A stretch of DNA of 54,139 nucleotides, taken from Acidocella aquatica (GTDB lineage: Bacteria > Pseudomonadota > Alphaproteobacteria > Acetobacterales > Acetobacteraceae). The notes beneath the pieces are model-generated. The model made no database searches. It was given only the letters and a program-made list of their open reading frames with translations, and had not been told where the DNA came from. The DNA is taken from positions 1 to 54,139 of the forward strand of contig NZ_BSOS01000009.1 of NCBI RefSeq assembly GCF_030160635.1. Direction: 5' to 3'. Both the position numbers and the translations under genes were made by a program. Positions 16,001 through 23,980 of this stretch are shown piece by piece; position 1 is the stretch's first letter, and every line of letters starts with the position of its first letter.

Positions 16001-16387
16001 CTGCCCCGCCTGGACAGCGGCTTCCAGCTCGAAGCCATCCGCCACCGCCTCAAAGGCCGCGCCGGCATCGCCTCCCCCTCGGCCAGCGGCCCGCTGCGCG
16101 GCTATGTCGACTCCGCCGGGCCGCAAATCTGCGCCGGCTGGGCGCAGGACACCGCATCACCCGAAACCCCCGTCTGCCTGGACATTTTCAGCGCGGGCCA
16201 GCGCGTCGGCCGGGTGCTGGCCAATTTCTACCGCGAGGACGTGCGCGACGCCGGTTTCGGCAGCGGCAACCACGGCTTCGAATTTACCCTGCCGGAGGGG
16301 ATTGTGACGCCGGTGGAAGTCCGCCGCAGCACTGACTCCAGCCTCCTCGCCCAGACTGACGCCGCCGCGAACGCCGCCGCCGCCTGA
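13091..16387 (+). CDS. Large beta-helix repeat protein with C-terminal Hint domain
   Basis: A 1098-residue protein. Residues about 1-790 are degenerate repeats of the type V-N-SGTI-x-G/A-x-x-G (NSGTI, NAGTI, NNGTI, NTGLI), predicting a long right-handed beta-helix as in adhesins. A Hint_2 domain (hedgehog/intein fold) starts at Cys811 (CYARGTRIATARGEV) and runs to about 955, with ELQIGDEV, WIGTR and SPGHAI motifs; Cys811 is the expected self-cleavage nucleophile. The last 110 residues (GYVDSAGPQICAGWAQD...YREDVRDAGFGSGNHGFEF) form a domain often attached to Hint proteins and O-antigen enzymes. No N-terminal signal peptide is visible, so export would need another route. This architecture recurs in Acetobacteraceae. 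Role (adhesion, self-processing surface display) is inferred. An FNR-like site lies upstream. Confidence 0.85.
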   Translation: MSQTITGYHNVTQTLSAGTPNVTITGTINAYGPAGTYSVNVGNGPTLIPFAGAVFGPSTGNFTITNTGLIETHGTNASNPFAGGILLGASGAVLNSGTIQGASGIAVFGTGSSYIENSKQIDGSIGVGVVLFSGSGTVVNSGTIYGARYGAVALFGGGVVSNTSTGLLSSGTLKGDQYAVTGQKNSHPVTVQNAGTIIGYSGGINLGSGGLVSNSGDIRAVGTNTAGTGNKYTNFYGGVQLNDGGTLINSGTITGQNGVYLHYYNPTTHSNTPPPGLAGYVKNSGLIAASSTAGLQIRTTSSTYGLFGTGIALELPGTAVNNGMISASNVGVFIQAQGTNAETMTVVNNGTITGVRYAGIEAQNGTAIIHNSGTIQQTGSGGGTLAAYAGVYLQQSGQVFNSLSSVISGRSGIRMNSSGYVDNAGSIAGNHGAGVYFANAGTMVNTGTVTGVHEGIVTGATGAGAGEISNTGLITAGNTIFINNGVTLGDTGMALLSGGHATNQSGGTISAGIGVYLRDAGEIINQAGGRIIGGTYLGVYAANTLGLTAGLNNNGYIYGKQIGAYFKDGGNVSNASGGTITGGRIGVDVTASSGILATIDNAGQLTATGTTFVFNGKTYDATGVVLSGGGTFDNAATGTVSGVGGAALLGSNGTLINAGLIQGAPGGSAVYFGGTGDRLILDTGARFTGSIGDAANNGVLELASGSSAGSFDMGGTVSGFNSITFDNGAAWTLEGNYAELGSIAAAINGFTIGDTLVLDGFTATSDTFAGGVLTLSNGTSTELLSLPGVPPATAFTITDVTAGTQITEVTCYARGTRIATARGEVAVEELQIGDEVQTLHAGLQKIKWIGTRSYAAPFANHAKVLPIHIKPGALAENIPARDLFVSPGHAICIDGALVHAARLVNGVSITQLPRVEEVTYFHIELENHEIIFAENCPAETFMGESFRPQFHNAESFHTLYPQGSAPEHMCLPRLDSGFQLEAIRHRLKGRAGIASPSASGPLRGYVDSAGPQICAGWAQDTASPETPVCLDIFSAGQRVGRVLANFYREDVRDAGFGSGNHGFEFTLPEGIVTPVEVRRSTDSSLLAQTDAAANAAAA

Positions 16388-16443
16388 AACCACCCCGGCG
16401 GGGAAATTTGGGTAATGCCGAGGCGCGCCTTATAACGCCCCGC

Positions 16444-17850
16444 ATGAGCACACTTGACCCCGCCGGCTGGTCCGGCCTGCGCGCCCTGGGCCACCAGATG
16501 ATGGACGACATGATCGACCATCTCTCCGGCATCGCCACGCAACCCGTCTGGCGCCCCCTGCCCGATGACATCCGCGCAGGTTTCACAGCCCCCCTGCCCG
16601 CCCACGGCACGGCGCCGGAGCGCCTCTACGAATCCTTCACCACCAACATAAAGCCCTATGTCACCGGCAACACCCACCCGCGTTTCATGGGCTGGGTCCA
16701 TGGCGGCGGCAATCCGGTCTCCATGCTGGCCGAACTCCTCGCCGGGGCGATGAACGCCAATTGCGGCGGTCGCGACCATGTGGGCATCGTGGTGGAGCGC
16801 CAGGTCATCGCCTGGGCGGCCGAGATGCTGGGCCTGCCCGCGCAGACCAGCGGCGTGCTGCTCACCGGCTCCTCCATGGCCAATTTCATCGCGGTGCTCT
16901 GCGCCCGCTTCAAGGCCCTGGGCGCCGATGCCCGCGCCAACGGGCTCCAGGGCGCGCGCCTCACCGCCTATGCCAGCGCCGGGGTCCACCGCTGCGTGCC
17001 CAGCGCGCTGGACATGGCGGGTCTCGGCCTGCAGGCACTGCGCAAAATCCCGGTCGATGCCGATTTCCGCATGGACCTTAACGCCCTGCGCGCCGCCATC
17101 GCCGCCGACAAGGCCGCAGGCTGCACGCCCTTCCTCATCGTCGGCACCGCAGGCACCGTGGATGTCGGCGCGTTTGACGACCTCACCGCCCTGGCCGAAA
17201 TCGCGCATGAACATAACGCCTGGTTCCATGCCGACGCCGCCTTTGGCGCCCTCGCCGCCCTTTCGCCCAACCGCAAACACTTCCTCACCGGCATCGAGCG
17301 CGCCGACTCCGTGGCGTTTGACTTCCATAAATGGGCGCAGGTCACCTATGACGCCGGCTGCGTCCTCATCCGCGATCCCGAACTCCACAACGCCACCTTC
17401 GCCCAGGCCACCAGCTACCTCGCCGCCGCCCCGCGCGGCCTGGCCGGCGGCCACCCCTGGCCGTGCGACCTCGGGCCGGACCTCTCCCGCGGCTTCCGCG
17501 CCTTAAAAGTGTGGATGACCCTGAGCGCCTACGGCAGCGAGGCCCTCGGCGCCGTGGTAGACACCACCTGCACCCTGGCCCAGCACCTCGCCGCGCGCAT
17601 CACCGCCAGCAACCGGCTGGAACTCCTGGCCCCGGTCAAGCTCAACATCGTCTGCTTTGCCATCACCGGCTACACAGATGCGCAAACCGCCGATCTGGTG
17701 GCGGACCTGCAGGAATCCGGCCTTTTCGCCCCTTCCACCACCATCATCGGCGGCCGCATGGCCATCCGCGCCGCCATCGTCAACCACCGCACGCAACAAA
17801 GCGACATCGACGCCCTGGCCGAGGAGATCCTGCGCCGCATCGCGCTTTGA
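16444..17850 (+). CDS. PLP-dependent group II amino-acid decarboxylase
   Basis: A 468-residue enzyme of the aromatic-L-amino-acid/glutamate decarboxylase family, normal in length. The N-terminal segment (LGHQMMDDMIDHLSGI) and HPRFMGWVHGGGNPVSMLAE fit the family, with PLP-phosphate and ring contacts in the central part (GTAGTVDVGAFDDL, WFHADAAFG). The Schiff-base lysine is K296 in VAFDFHKWAQV. The natural substrate cannot be told: tyrosine, tryptophan, phenylalanine, glutamate and related acids are all possible. The start is uncertain; a TTG at 16408 after GGCGGGG would add 12 residues. It is followed by a 16-bp tandem repeat and the UbiH-type gene. Confidence 0.88.
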   Translation: MSTLDPAGWSGLRALGHQMMDDMIDHLSGIATQPVWRPLPDDIRAGFTAPLPAHGTAPERLYESFTTNIKPYVTGNTHPRFMGWVHGGGNPVSMLAELLAGAMNANCGGRDHVGIVVERQVIAWAAEMLGLPAQTSGVLLTGSSMANFIAVLCARFKALGADARANGLQGARLTAYASAGVHRCVPSALDMAGLGLQALRKIPVDADFRMDLNALRAAIAADKAAGCTPFLIVGTAGTVDVGAFDDLTALAEIAHEHNAWFHADAAFGALAALSPNRKHFLTGIERADSVAFDFHKWAQVTYDAGCVLIRDPELHNATFAQATSYLAAAPRGLAGGHPWPCDLGPDLSRGFRALKVWMTLSAYGSEALGAVVDTTCTLAQHLAARITASNRLELLAPVKLNIVCFAITGYTDAQTADLVADLQESGLFAPSTTIIGGRMAIRAAIVNHRTQQSDIDALAEEILRRIAL

Positions 17851-17851
17851 G

Positions 17852-17912
17852 CTGAATCCACTTTGGCCTGAATCCGCTTTGACCTGAATCCGCTTTGACC
17901 TGAATCAATGAC
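17852..17912 (+). repeat. 16-bp tandem repeat, three and a half copies
   Basis: Units CTGAATCCACTTTGGC (17852-17867), CTGAATCCGCTTTGAC (17868-17883 and 17884-17899) and a partial CTGAATCAATGAC (17900-17912) follow the decarboxylase stop directly; the gene's last codons (CGCTTTGAG) look like a fragment of another unit. Copy number could vary by slippage. Confidence 0.9.
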
Positions 17913-17960
17913 GCCCCCCGCCGGGCTGCTAACCGCTAACCCGGTTTTCAGGGGATCATC

Positions 17961-19196
17961 ATGGCCGCCAGCGCGCAAGATTACGACGTCATCATCATCG
18001 GCGCGGGGCCTGCTGGCCTCAGCCTCGCAGGCTCGCTCGCCGCCCAGGGCCGCAAAATCGCCCTGGTGGAAAAATGCCCCCGCGAGTCGCTGGAATCCCC
18101 CGCGTTCGACGGGCGCGACATCGCCCTCACCCACCGCTCGGTGGAATTATTGCGCGGCCTCGGCGCCTGGGCGCACATCCCGGCGGCCGAGATCTCCCCC
18201 CTGGGCGAGGCCCAGGTCCGCAACGGCAATTCCCCCCGCTCCCTGCGTTTCGCCCCGCCGCGCGCGCAAGCGGGCATGCTGGGGCAACTGGTCCCCAATC
18301 ATCTGATCCGCCGCGCCCTCTTCGCCGCCAGCGCCAACCACCCCAACATCCACCTGCTGGCCAACACCGCCGCCAGCGCCATCCACACCAGCGCGGACTC
18401 CGCCAGCCTCACCCTGGCTGACGGCACCACCCTCACCGCCCCCCTCATCGCGGCCGCCGACACGCGCTTCTCCGAAATGCGCCGCCGCATGGGCATCCCG
18501 GCGCGCATACAGGATTTCGGTAAAACCATGCTGGTCTGCCGCATGGCGCATGAGCAGCCGCACCATGGCGTCGCCACCGAGTGGTTCGGCTTTGGCCAGA
18601 CCATCGCCACCCTGCCGCTCAACGGCACCGAATCCCAGCCCAACATGTGCTCCCTGGTGGTCACCTTGCCCACAAGCCAGGCCGAGGCGCTCATGGCCCT
18701 CACGCCCGAGACCTTCGCCGCGGAAATGAGCGAACGCTACCAGCACCAGCTCGGCGCCATGCAACTGGTGAGCACCCGCCACGCCTACCCCCTGGCCGCC
18801 GCCTATGCCGGGCGCTTCGTGGCCGGCCGTTTCGCCCTGGTGGGCGACGCCGCCGTCGGCATGCACCCCGTCACCGCGCATGGTTTCAACTTCGGCCTCT
18901 CCGGCCAGCATATTCTCGCCACCCTCATCGCCGGAGCCGCCGGCCAGGACATCGGCGCCCCAGCCTTGCTGCGCCGCTATGAGAGCCGCCACCGCCGCGC
19001 CACCCTGCCGCTCTACCTCGCCACCAACGCCACCGCCCTGCTCTACACCGACGATCGCCCCCCCGCCCGCGCCCTGCGCGGCGCCGTCATCAGCGCTGGC
19101 GCGCACCTGCCGCTCGTGCGCCGCATCCTCTCCTCCGGCCTGATGAAAGGCGCCCCCCGCCCGCTCACCGCCGCGCGCGCCCTGATACATTCATAA
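17961..19196 (+). CDS. ubiH: FAD-dependent ubiquinone-type hydroxylase (UbiH/UbiF/COQ6 family)
   Basis: A 411-residue class A flavin monooxygenase. The FAD-binding GxGxxG motif is in YDVIIIGAGPAGLSLAGSL at the N-terminus, the UbiH-type segment GRDIALTHRSVELL at about 55, and the GD motif FALVGDAAVGMHPVTAHGFNFGL at about 290 contacts the flavin. Members hydroxylate the quinone ring during ubiquinone synthesis; the position hydroxylated here is not determinable. The ATG at 17961 follows GGGGATCATC. It is separated from the decarboxylase by the tandem repeat and from the next gene by a palindromic repeat. Confidence 0.88.
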   Translation: MAASAQDYDVIIIGAGPAGLSLAGSLAAQGRKIALVEKCPRESLESPAFDGRDIALTHRSVELLRGLGAWAHIPAAEISPLGEAQVRNGNSPRSLRFAPPRAQAGMLGQLVPNHLIRRALFAASANHPNIHLLANTAASAIHTSADSASLTLADGTTLTAPLIAAADTRFSEMRRRMGIPARIQDFGKTMLVCRMAHEQPHHGVATEWFGFGQTIATLPLNGTESQPNMCSLVVTLPTSQAEALMALTPETFAAEMSERYQHQLGAMQLVSTRHAYPLAAAYAGRFVAGRFALVGDAAVGMHPVTAHGFNFGLSGQHILATLIAGAAGQDIGAPALLRRYESRHRRATLPLYLATNATALLYTDDRPPARALRGAVISAGAHLPLVRRILSSGLMKGAPRPLTAARALIHS

Positions 19197-19259
19197 ACAC
19201 CCTGGCACGGCCCGGAGCCTGTTCGTTTAAGGCGCGTATCGCCCCCGAAAAAATGGCGG

Positions 19260-19290
19260 GAGCATGATCGCCCTCAAAGCGATCATGCTC
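19260..19290. repeat. Dispersed palindromic repeat, copy A
   Basis: Perfect 12-bp arms GAGCATGATCGC (19260-19271) and GCGATCATGCTC (19279-19290) with a 7-nt loop. It closely resembles the 16-bp-arm palindrome at 20427-20465. It lies between ubiH and the TetR gene and ends 13 bp before the latter's ATG, so it could act as terminator, operator or an inert mobile repeat. Confidence 0.8.
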
Positions 19291-19303
19291 TAAAGTAACC
19301 AGC

Positions 19304-20023
19304 ATGGACTCTCCCCCAGCCCCACAAAAGCGCAAAGGCGGCCCGCGCCGCGACCTTATGGAGCGCGAGCTGCTGGACTGCGCCGCCGAGCTTTTCGCCG
19401 AAAAGGGCTTTTCCGGCACCAGCCTGCAAGACATCGCCAACGCCGCCGGTGTCGGCCGCACCACGCTCTACCATTATTTCGGCAGCAAGGATGATTTCCT
19501 CACCGCCCTGGTTGAAGACGTCACCGTCGCCGCCTCCAGCGAGCTGCGCAAGCTCACCCACGAGCCCGGCGCCAGCTTCCAGGCCCAGCTGCTCAAGGCG
19601 GCGGAAACCCTGGTCACCCGCCAGCTCGCCCGCGCCGTGCGCTTCAAGGTGCTGGACCGTGAGGAAAACCACCTCCCCGCCCCGCTGTTCGAGCGCCACC
19701 AGGCCGGCAAACGCGAAGTCCTGGCCAAAATCTCCGGCCTCATCAAATCGGGCATCCGCGCCGGCGAGTTCCGCCCGGTGGACGCCAACATCGCCGCGCT
19801 GAGCTTCATCGGCATGTGCAACTGGACCGCCTGGTGGTTCAACCCGGCCGCCAACAAATCCGCCGCCGAGGTTGCCGCCATCGTGGCGGGACTCGGCGTC
19901 GCCTCGCTGCTCAACCAGAACGCCCCCAGCGGCAGCGCCACCCCGCACGAAATCGTCACCGGCATCCGCTCAGAGCTGGACCGGCTGGATCAACTGCTCA
20001 CTGGCACCGGCTCCCGCAACTGA
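19304..20023 (+). CDS. TetR-family transcriptional regulator
   Basis: A 239-residue repressor-type protein. The N-terminal helix-turn-helix is intact (ELFAEKGFSGTSLQDIANAAGVGRTTLYHYF at about 28-60); the ligand-binding C-terminal part is variable (family TetR_C). The ligand is unknown. The ATG at 19304 directly follows a palindromic repeat at 19260-19290, which could serve as its operator. Its 3' end overlaps the convergent thioesterase remnant by 34 bp. The extended C-terminus from about 215 is rich in polar residues. Confidence 0.88.
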   Translation: MDSPPAPQKRKGGPRRDLMERELLDCAAELFAEKGFSGTSLQDIANAAGVGRTTLYHYFGSKDDFLTALVEDVTVAASSELRKLTHEPGASFQAQLLKAAETLVTRQLARAVRFKVLDREENHLPAPLFERHQAGKREVLAKISGLIKSGIRAGEFRPVDANIAALSFIGMCNWTAWWFNPAANKSAAEVAAIVAGLGVASLLNQNAPSGSATPHEIVTGIRSELDRLDQLLTGTGSRN

Positions 20024-20376
20024 TATTCCTCCAATTTGCGCCGCAGAACATCAGGAACCGGCACCGCGCGGCGCACCCCCGCGCTGATGCAAACCGGTGA
20101 GAGCATGGCGGTGAAATACCTATGCCCCTCATCATCCTTGCCCGTCACGATCAGATCAAAACCGCGCACGCGCACCGCCGCCACATGCACCTCCATGAAA
20201 AACACCCGATCCGGCCATAATGATTGATGAAACTCAAAGCTCATCGCCCGCATCGGCGTGCCCAGCCCCAGCGCGTCCAGATGCTTATGCAGCGGCCGCC
20301 CCAGCAGCTCGCCCATAAAATAATGAAACGCCTCGACGGCATAATCAGCAAAGCGCGGCTTAGCGCGATCGTTTGA
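19990..20376 (-). pseudogene. 5'-truncated acyl-CoA thioesterase (4HBT hotdog)
   Basis: The reading frame encodes the hotdog-fold middle and end of a FadM-like acyl-CoA thioesterase (FADYAVEAFHYFMGELLG, FEFHQSLWPD, GFDLIVTGKDDEG, VPDVLRRKLEEY). The N-terminal strand with the usual GDCDPAGIV-type catalytic segment is absent: upstream of FADYAVEAF the frame runs into hairpin DNA at 20377-20398 and a stop, with no ATG, GTG or TTG except the internal ATG at 20316. If translated from that ATG the product is 108 residues and lacks the active-site Asp. The break coincides with the palindromic repeats, so insertion or recombination at the repeat probably removed the start. Confidence 0.6.
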
Positions 20377-20398
20377 GGTTCGCTCAACCGAGCGAGCC
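20377..20398. repeat. Hairpin at the truncated thioesterase start
   Basis: GGTTCGCTC and GAGCGAGCC form a 9-bp stem (one G-T wobble) with an AACC loop. It adjoins the larger palindrome at 20427-20465 and marks the point where the thioesterase coding sequence is lost. Confidence 0.6.
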
Positions 20399-20426
20399 GA
20401 AAACGTGAATCGCCCTCAGAAAAGCG

Positions 20427-20465
20427 GCCAGAGCCTGATCGCACTTAAAGCGATCAGGCTCTGGC
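20427..20465. repeat. Dispersed palindromic repeat, copy B
   Basis: Perfect 16-bp arms GCCAGAGCCTGATCGC (20427-20442) and GCGATCAGGCTCTGGC (20450-20465) with loop ACTTAAA. The core GAGC[A/C]TGATCGC and loop xCTxAAA are shared with copy A at 19260-19290, about 1.2 kb away. On the minus strand it follows the tamB stop by 8 bp and is followed by CGCTTTTC, so it may also terminate the tamAB transcript. Confidence 0.85.
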
Positions 20466-20473
20466 GCCCCGGC

Positions 20474-23400
20474 TCAATAGTTGAACTGGTAGGTCAGCCC
20501 CACGCTGCTGCTGTTGCCGGTGCGGCTGGTGCCTGTTGAGGATTGCAGTTTCAGCCCCTTGGTAAGGTTGATCTCCACGGTCGCCTGCGTGCCCTGACCA
20601 TTGGTTGCCTGTGTCGCGCCGAGATAAACCCCCGGCGCGACATAGCGCCCGGCCTCCACCGAGGGGGGGCCGCTGGCGTTGCTGCTGAGGGAGAGCTCGT
20701 TCAGGCCCAGCGCATCGCGCACCGAGTCGAGCGGATTGGGCAGACCACCGCCCAGCCCGGCGATCTGCGCCAGCGCCGCCGCCAGCGAGGCCGTCTGGAA
20801 CGGTGAGAGGCTTGTGGCGCTTTGCCCGAACAGCAATTGCGCCAGAATTTCATCCGAGGGCAATGGCGGCGTGCTGCTCAACGTGATCACCGGCTTGGCC
20901 GCCGTGCCACCCACGATCAATGTGGCGGTGACGTTGCTGGTGCTCGTGCTGGTGGCTTCCAGGTCGAGCGCCGGCATGAACCCGGCGCCGTTGAAGCTCA
21001 CGCTGCCTTTGGTGAAATTGAGATTTTTGCCGGTCAGCGAGACATAACCGCGGATCAGCTCGAAGCCTCCTTCGGGGATCGGGGCGGCCAGCGTGCCGGT
21101 AATATGCGCGTCTCCGCCAAGTTCGGCGAAAATGCCGTTGCCGCGCACAAAAATCTGGTTGCGGCCGGTCACCCGCAGGTCAAGCCCGATATCTGGCGGC
21201 GGCGTTGACGGCGGGGGGGGCGGCTCGCCGGCATTCGTGATCGGCAGATCAGCGACACTGGGCGGCAAAGACTGCGCAATGTTGATGTTCGCCTTTTTGA
21301 TATTCACATTGCCCGCCAGCAGCATGTTTCCCTGTAGCGCCCCGGTCAGGGACAGCGCGGCATCAACGCTTCCACTCAGAATATCCGAGGAGATGGGGCT
21401 GGCGTTGGTGGCGGTGAGAATAATATCGAGCGGCATATCGGGCGTGCCCAGATCAACCGTGCCGTGGCCGGTGAGCTGACCTGCCCCGGCGGTGGCCTGA
21501 AAGCTTTGCAGCGTCAGCAGCGTCCCCGCCGCCTGCATCCGCGCTGCCATGTGTGTAAGGTTCAGCCCCGTGCCGATGTCCTGAACGCTGCCATCAGCCA
21601 GCGTGGCGCTGCCGCTGGCCAGCGGCGTGGCCGGAGTGCCGGTCAGCGTCATATCCGCCGTAACCATTCCGCGCACCATGGTTTCATGCGCCGCCAGCAA
21701 CGGGTCAAGCAACCGCAGATCCCCCCGCCCGTTGACATGCAGGTTCAGAGCGCCGGTTGCGGTGAGCGGCACCAGCCCATCGGCGGCAAGGTCCATATCC
21801 GAACCGGCGGTCAATGCCGCCTTCACGCGTGCGCTCGCCCCCGCCACCGTGGCGCTGCCGCTGAACGCCACCGCCGGCATGGCGGCGGCCGGGCCCGCAT
21901 GCAGCTTGATGTTTTGCGCGTTGAACGTGATCTGGCCGGCCGGCTCGGCCAGGCTGCCGCTGAGGGTGGCACTGGCCGCAAGCGTGCCGGTGGCTTTCAG
22001 GCCCGGCACGAACAGGCTGGCCAGGCTGGCGGGAAGGTTCTGTATGTTCAACTTCGCATCATCCAGCCGGGGCGTGAGCGTGCCATCCAGCGCAACCCGC
22101 CCGCCGTTCACCTCCAGCGCGAGGTGGCGCAATGTTATCCCGGACTGCGCCGAGAGCTGCGCAGGGCCTTGCAGCACGGCGTTCATCTGCTGCCAGGCCG
22201 CGGTGAACGCCGCCAGCGTGGCGGTGCGTGTCTCCAGATTGACCACCCCGGCCAGCGCCATTTGCGCCGGGGCCGAACCCGGTTTGCGCGTGCTGGCCTG
22301 CCCCCGCACGGCAAGCGCGGCGGCGGGGCCGGTGGCGCTGAGCGTGGCATTCACGGCGCCGAGGCGCGGCGCGGTCACCAGGTTTTGCGCGTCGATTTTC
22401 AGCTTGAGGATGTTGGCCGCGGAATATGAGAAATCAGCCGCCACGCGGCCGCTGAGCGGCAGCGGCGAGAAACGGGCGAAATCATCCAGCCGCCCGATGC
22501 TGAGCTGCGCGGTGCCGTTGGGCAGCGTGGCGCCCGGAGCCATCGCAAGGTCCGCCTGTGCATTCAACGAGCGCCATGTGGCCTTGTTGATGGTGAACAC
22601 CGCAGCACCCTTCGCGTCTCGCGAGAACGCGGCGTCGAGCGTCAGCGGCGCATTTTCCAGCGCGCCGGAGGCGGTGAGCGTGCCCTCCGGCAGGCGCGGC
22701 AGATGCCGGGCGTCAAGTACGATGCTGAAGGGGCCGGAGGGAATGTTTTTCTCGGCGGCATTGCCGGTCAGCACAGCCTTGGCGGCATAGTCTCCGGGCG
22801 CGCCGGTGATGCTGCCGGTGCCCGTGGCGCTGCCGGAAATTCCGGGGAAGAACGCGCCCAGCCGGGGGAGAGCGAGCTGCATTTGCAGGTTTACCGCCGC
22901 TGGCGCCAGGCGGCCGGTGGCGGACATCTGGAATGATGCACCGGAAGCATCGAACTGCCGGATATTCAGAACCCGGCCGCGCAGATCCGCGGCGAGTGAG
23001 AAATGCCCGGCCGGGCCGGTGAGTTTCGCAAGTCCGTAAGGTCCGGCGGTGAGCGTGGTGCCGCCGGAGAATGCAATGCGGGTGACGCCATTTTGCGCGG
23101 CCAGAACAAGATGCAGGGTGGCGCTGCCTGCCACGGTTTGTCCGGCCAGCGCGCCCATGGGGGCCAGGGCGGGGAGATTGAATACCACATCGGCGCTCGG
23201 ATTTCGGGGATTTAGCCCGAGCGTGCCGGTGCCGTTCAGCCGCGCCGCGCCCAGCGCCATGTCAAACGTCAGCGCCGCCGCGCCGCGCGGCCCGGCCAGG
23301 GCGGCATTCAGCACAAACGGCCCCTGCCCTTGCGTGCCCGCCAGATGCGCGAGCAGGCCATCGGGCGGCTCGGCTATATGCAGCTTGGCGGAGACGGTTT

Positions 23401-23980
23401 GCGGGTCGATCGCGCCGTCCAGCGTGTAATCCGCGCCGCCTTGCTGCGCCGTGGCTTTGAGTGTGACGCCGCCGCGCGTGTTACCCTGGAAATGCGCGGC
23501 GCCGGTGAGGGTGAGCGTGGTGGGCGTGCCCGCCAGCGCGGGGCCGAGGTTGAGTGCTGGTACGCTCAGCCGGGCGACATCCAGGCGCCATGCGGGCAGG
23601 CCGCCCGCCGTGGTGCTGGTGCTGGTGCTCTGCCCGGTCACCGGCAGGCGGGCAATGTCAAGCGCCGCCGCGCTCAGCGAGGTTACGGCAATGCCGCCGC
23701 GCAGAATTGCGGCCGGTTGCCAGCGCAGTTCCAGGTTCTGGCCGCTTAGCCAGACGCCTGTGCTGTCCGCCAGGGTGAGGGTTGTGAGCTTGATATCCGC
23801 TGGAAAATGCCCCGACAGGCCGGAAATGCTGATGCCAGGAGCCAGAAAATGGTTGATCTGCCGTTCGGCGAAGGCCCGCCCGCCGCCGGTGTTGAGCCCT
23901 ACGCAGACCCCGCCCAGCACCAGCAGCGGCAGCCCGGCGGCCACCAGCAAGAGGATGAAAAAGCTACGGAGCCAGCGCAT
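20474..23980 (-). CDS. tamB: Translocation and assembly module inner-membrane protein TamB
   Basis: A 1168-residue AsmA-like/TamB protein. An N-terminal membrane anchor (RSFFILLLVAAGLPLLVLGGV) is followed by about 1000 residues of beta-strand-rich sequence expected to form a long hydrophobic groove across the periplasm. The C-terminal TamB domain (DUF490) includes the typical end pattern DEILAQLLFGQSATSLSPFQ and a final LTYQFNY. It works with TamA in outer-membrane biogenesis and lipid transport. The start overlaps the tamA stop by ATGA (23980), so both are made from one transcript. The length is within the usual 1000-1400 range. Confidence 0.93.
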   Translation of the reverse strand: MRWLRSFFILLLVAAGLPLLVLGGVCVGLNTGGGRAFAERQINHFLAPGISISGLSGHFPADIKLTTLTLADSTGVWLSGQNLELRWQPAAILRGGIAVTSLSAAALDIARLPVTGQSTSTSTTAGGLPAWRLDVARLSVPALNLGPALAGTPTTLTLTGAAHFQGNTRGGVTLKATAQQGGADYTLDGAIDPQTVSAKLHIAEPPDGLLAHLAGTQGQGPFVLNAALAGPRGAAALTFDMALGAARLNGTGTLGLNPRNPSADVVFNLPALAPMGALAGQTVAGSATLHLVLAAQNGVTRIAFSGGTTLTAGPYGLAKLTGPAGHFSLAADLRGRVLNIRQFDASGASFQMSATGRLAPAAVNLQMQLALPRLGAFFPGISGSATGTGSITGAPGDYAAKAVLTGNAAEKNIPSGPFSIVLDARHLPRLPEGTLTASGALENAPLTLDAAFSRDAKGAAVFTINKATWRSLNAQADLAMAPGATLPNGTAQLSIGRLDDFARFSPLPLSGRVAADFSYSAANILKLKIDAQNLVTAPRLGAVNATLSATGPAAALAVRGQASTRKPGSAPAQMALAGVVNLETRTATLAAFTAAWQQMNAVLQGPAQLSAQSGITLRHLALEVNGGRVALDGTLTPRLDDAKLNIQNLPASLASLFVPGLKATGTLAASATLSGSLAEPAGQITFNAQNIKLHAGPAAAMPAVAFSGSATVAGASARVKAALTAGSDMDLAADGLVPLTATGALNLHVNGRGDLRLLDPLLAAHETMVRGMVTADMTLTGTPATPLASGSATLADGSVQDIGTGLNLTHMAARMQAAGTLLTLQSFQATAGAGQLTGHGTVDLGTPDMPLDIILTATNASPISSDILSGSVDAALSLTGALQGNMLLAGNVNIKKANINIAQSLPPSVADLPITNAGEPPPPPSTPPPDIGLDLRVTGRNQIFVRGNGIFAELGGDAHITGTLAAPIPEGGFELIRGYVSLTGKNLNFTKGSVSFNGAGFMPALDLEATSTSTSNVTATLIVGGTAAKPVITLSSTPPLPSDEILAQLLFGQSATSLSPFQTASLAAALAQIAGLGGGLPNPLDSVRDALGLNELSLSSNASGPPSVEAGRYVAPGVYLGATQATNGQGTQATVEINLTKGLKLQSSTGTSRTGNSSSVGLTYQFNY

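Noticed and set aside
13085-16126. Long minus-strand frames (396 and 601 codons) opposite the Hint protein
   Set aside because: They mirror the repeat periodicity of the real gene and have no start signals or domains.
21464-22790. Plus-strand frames opposite tamB
   Set aside because: Low-complexity Arg/Gly/Ala composition in both, fully inside tamB coding sequence.
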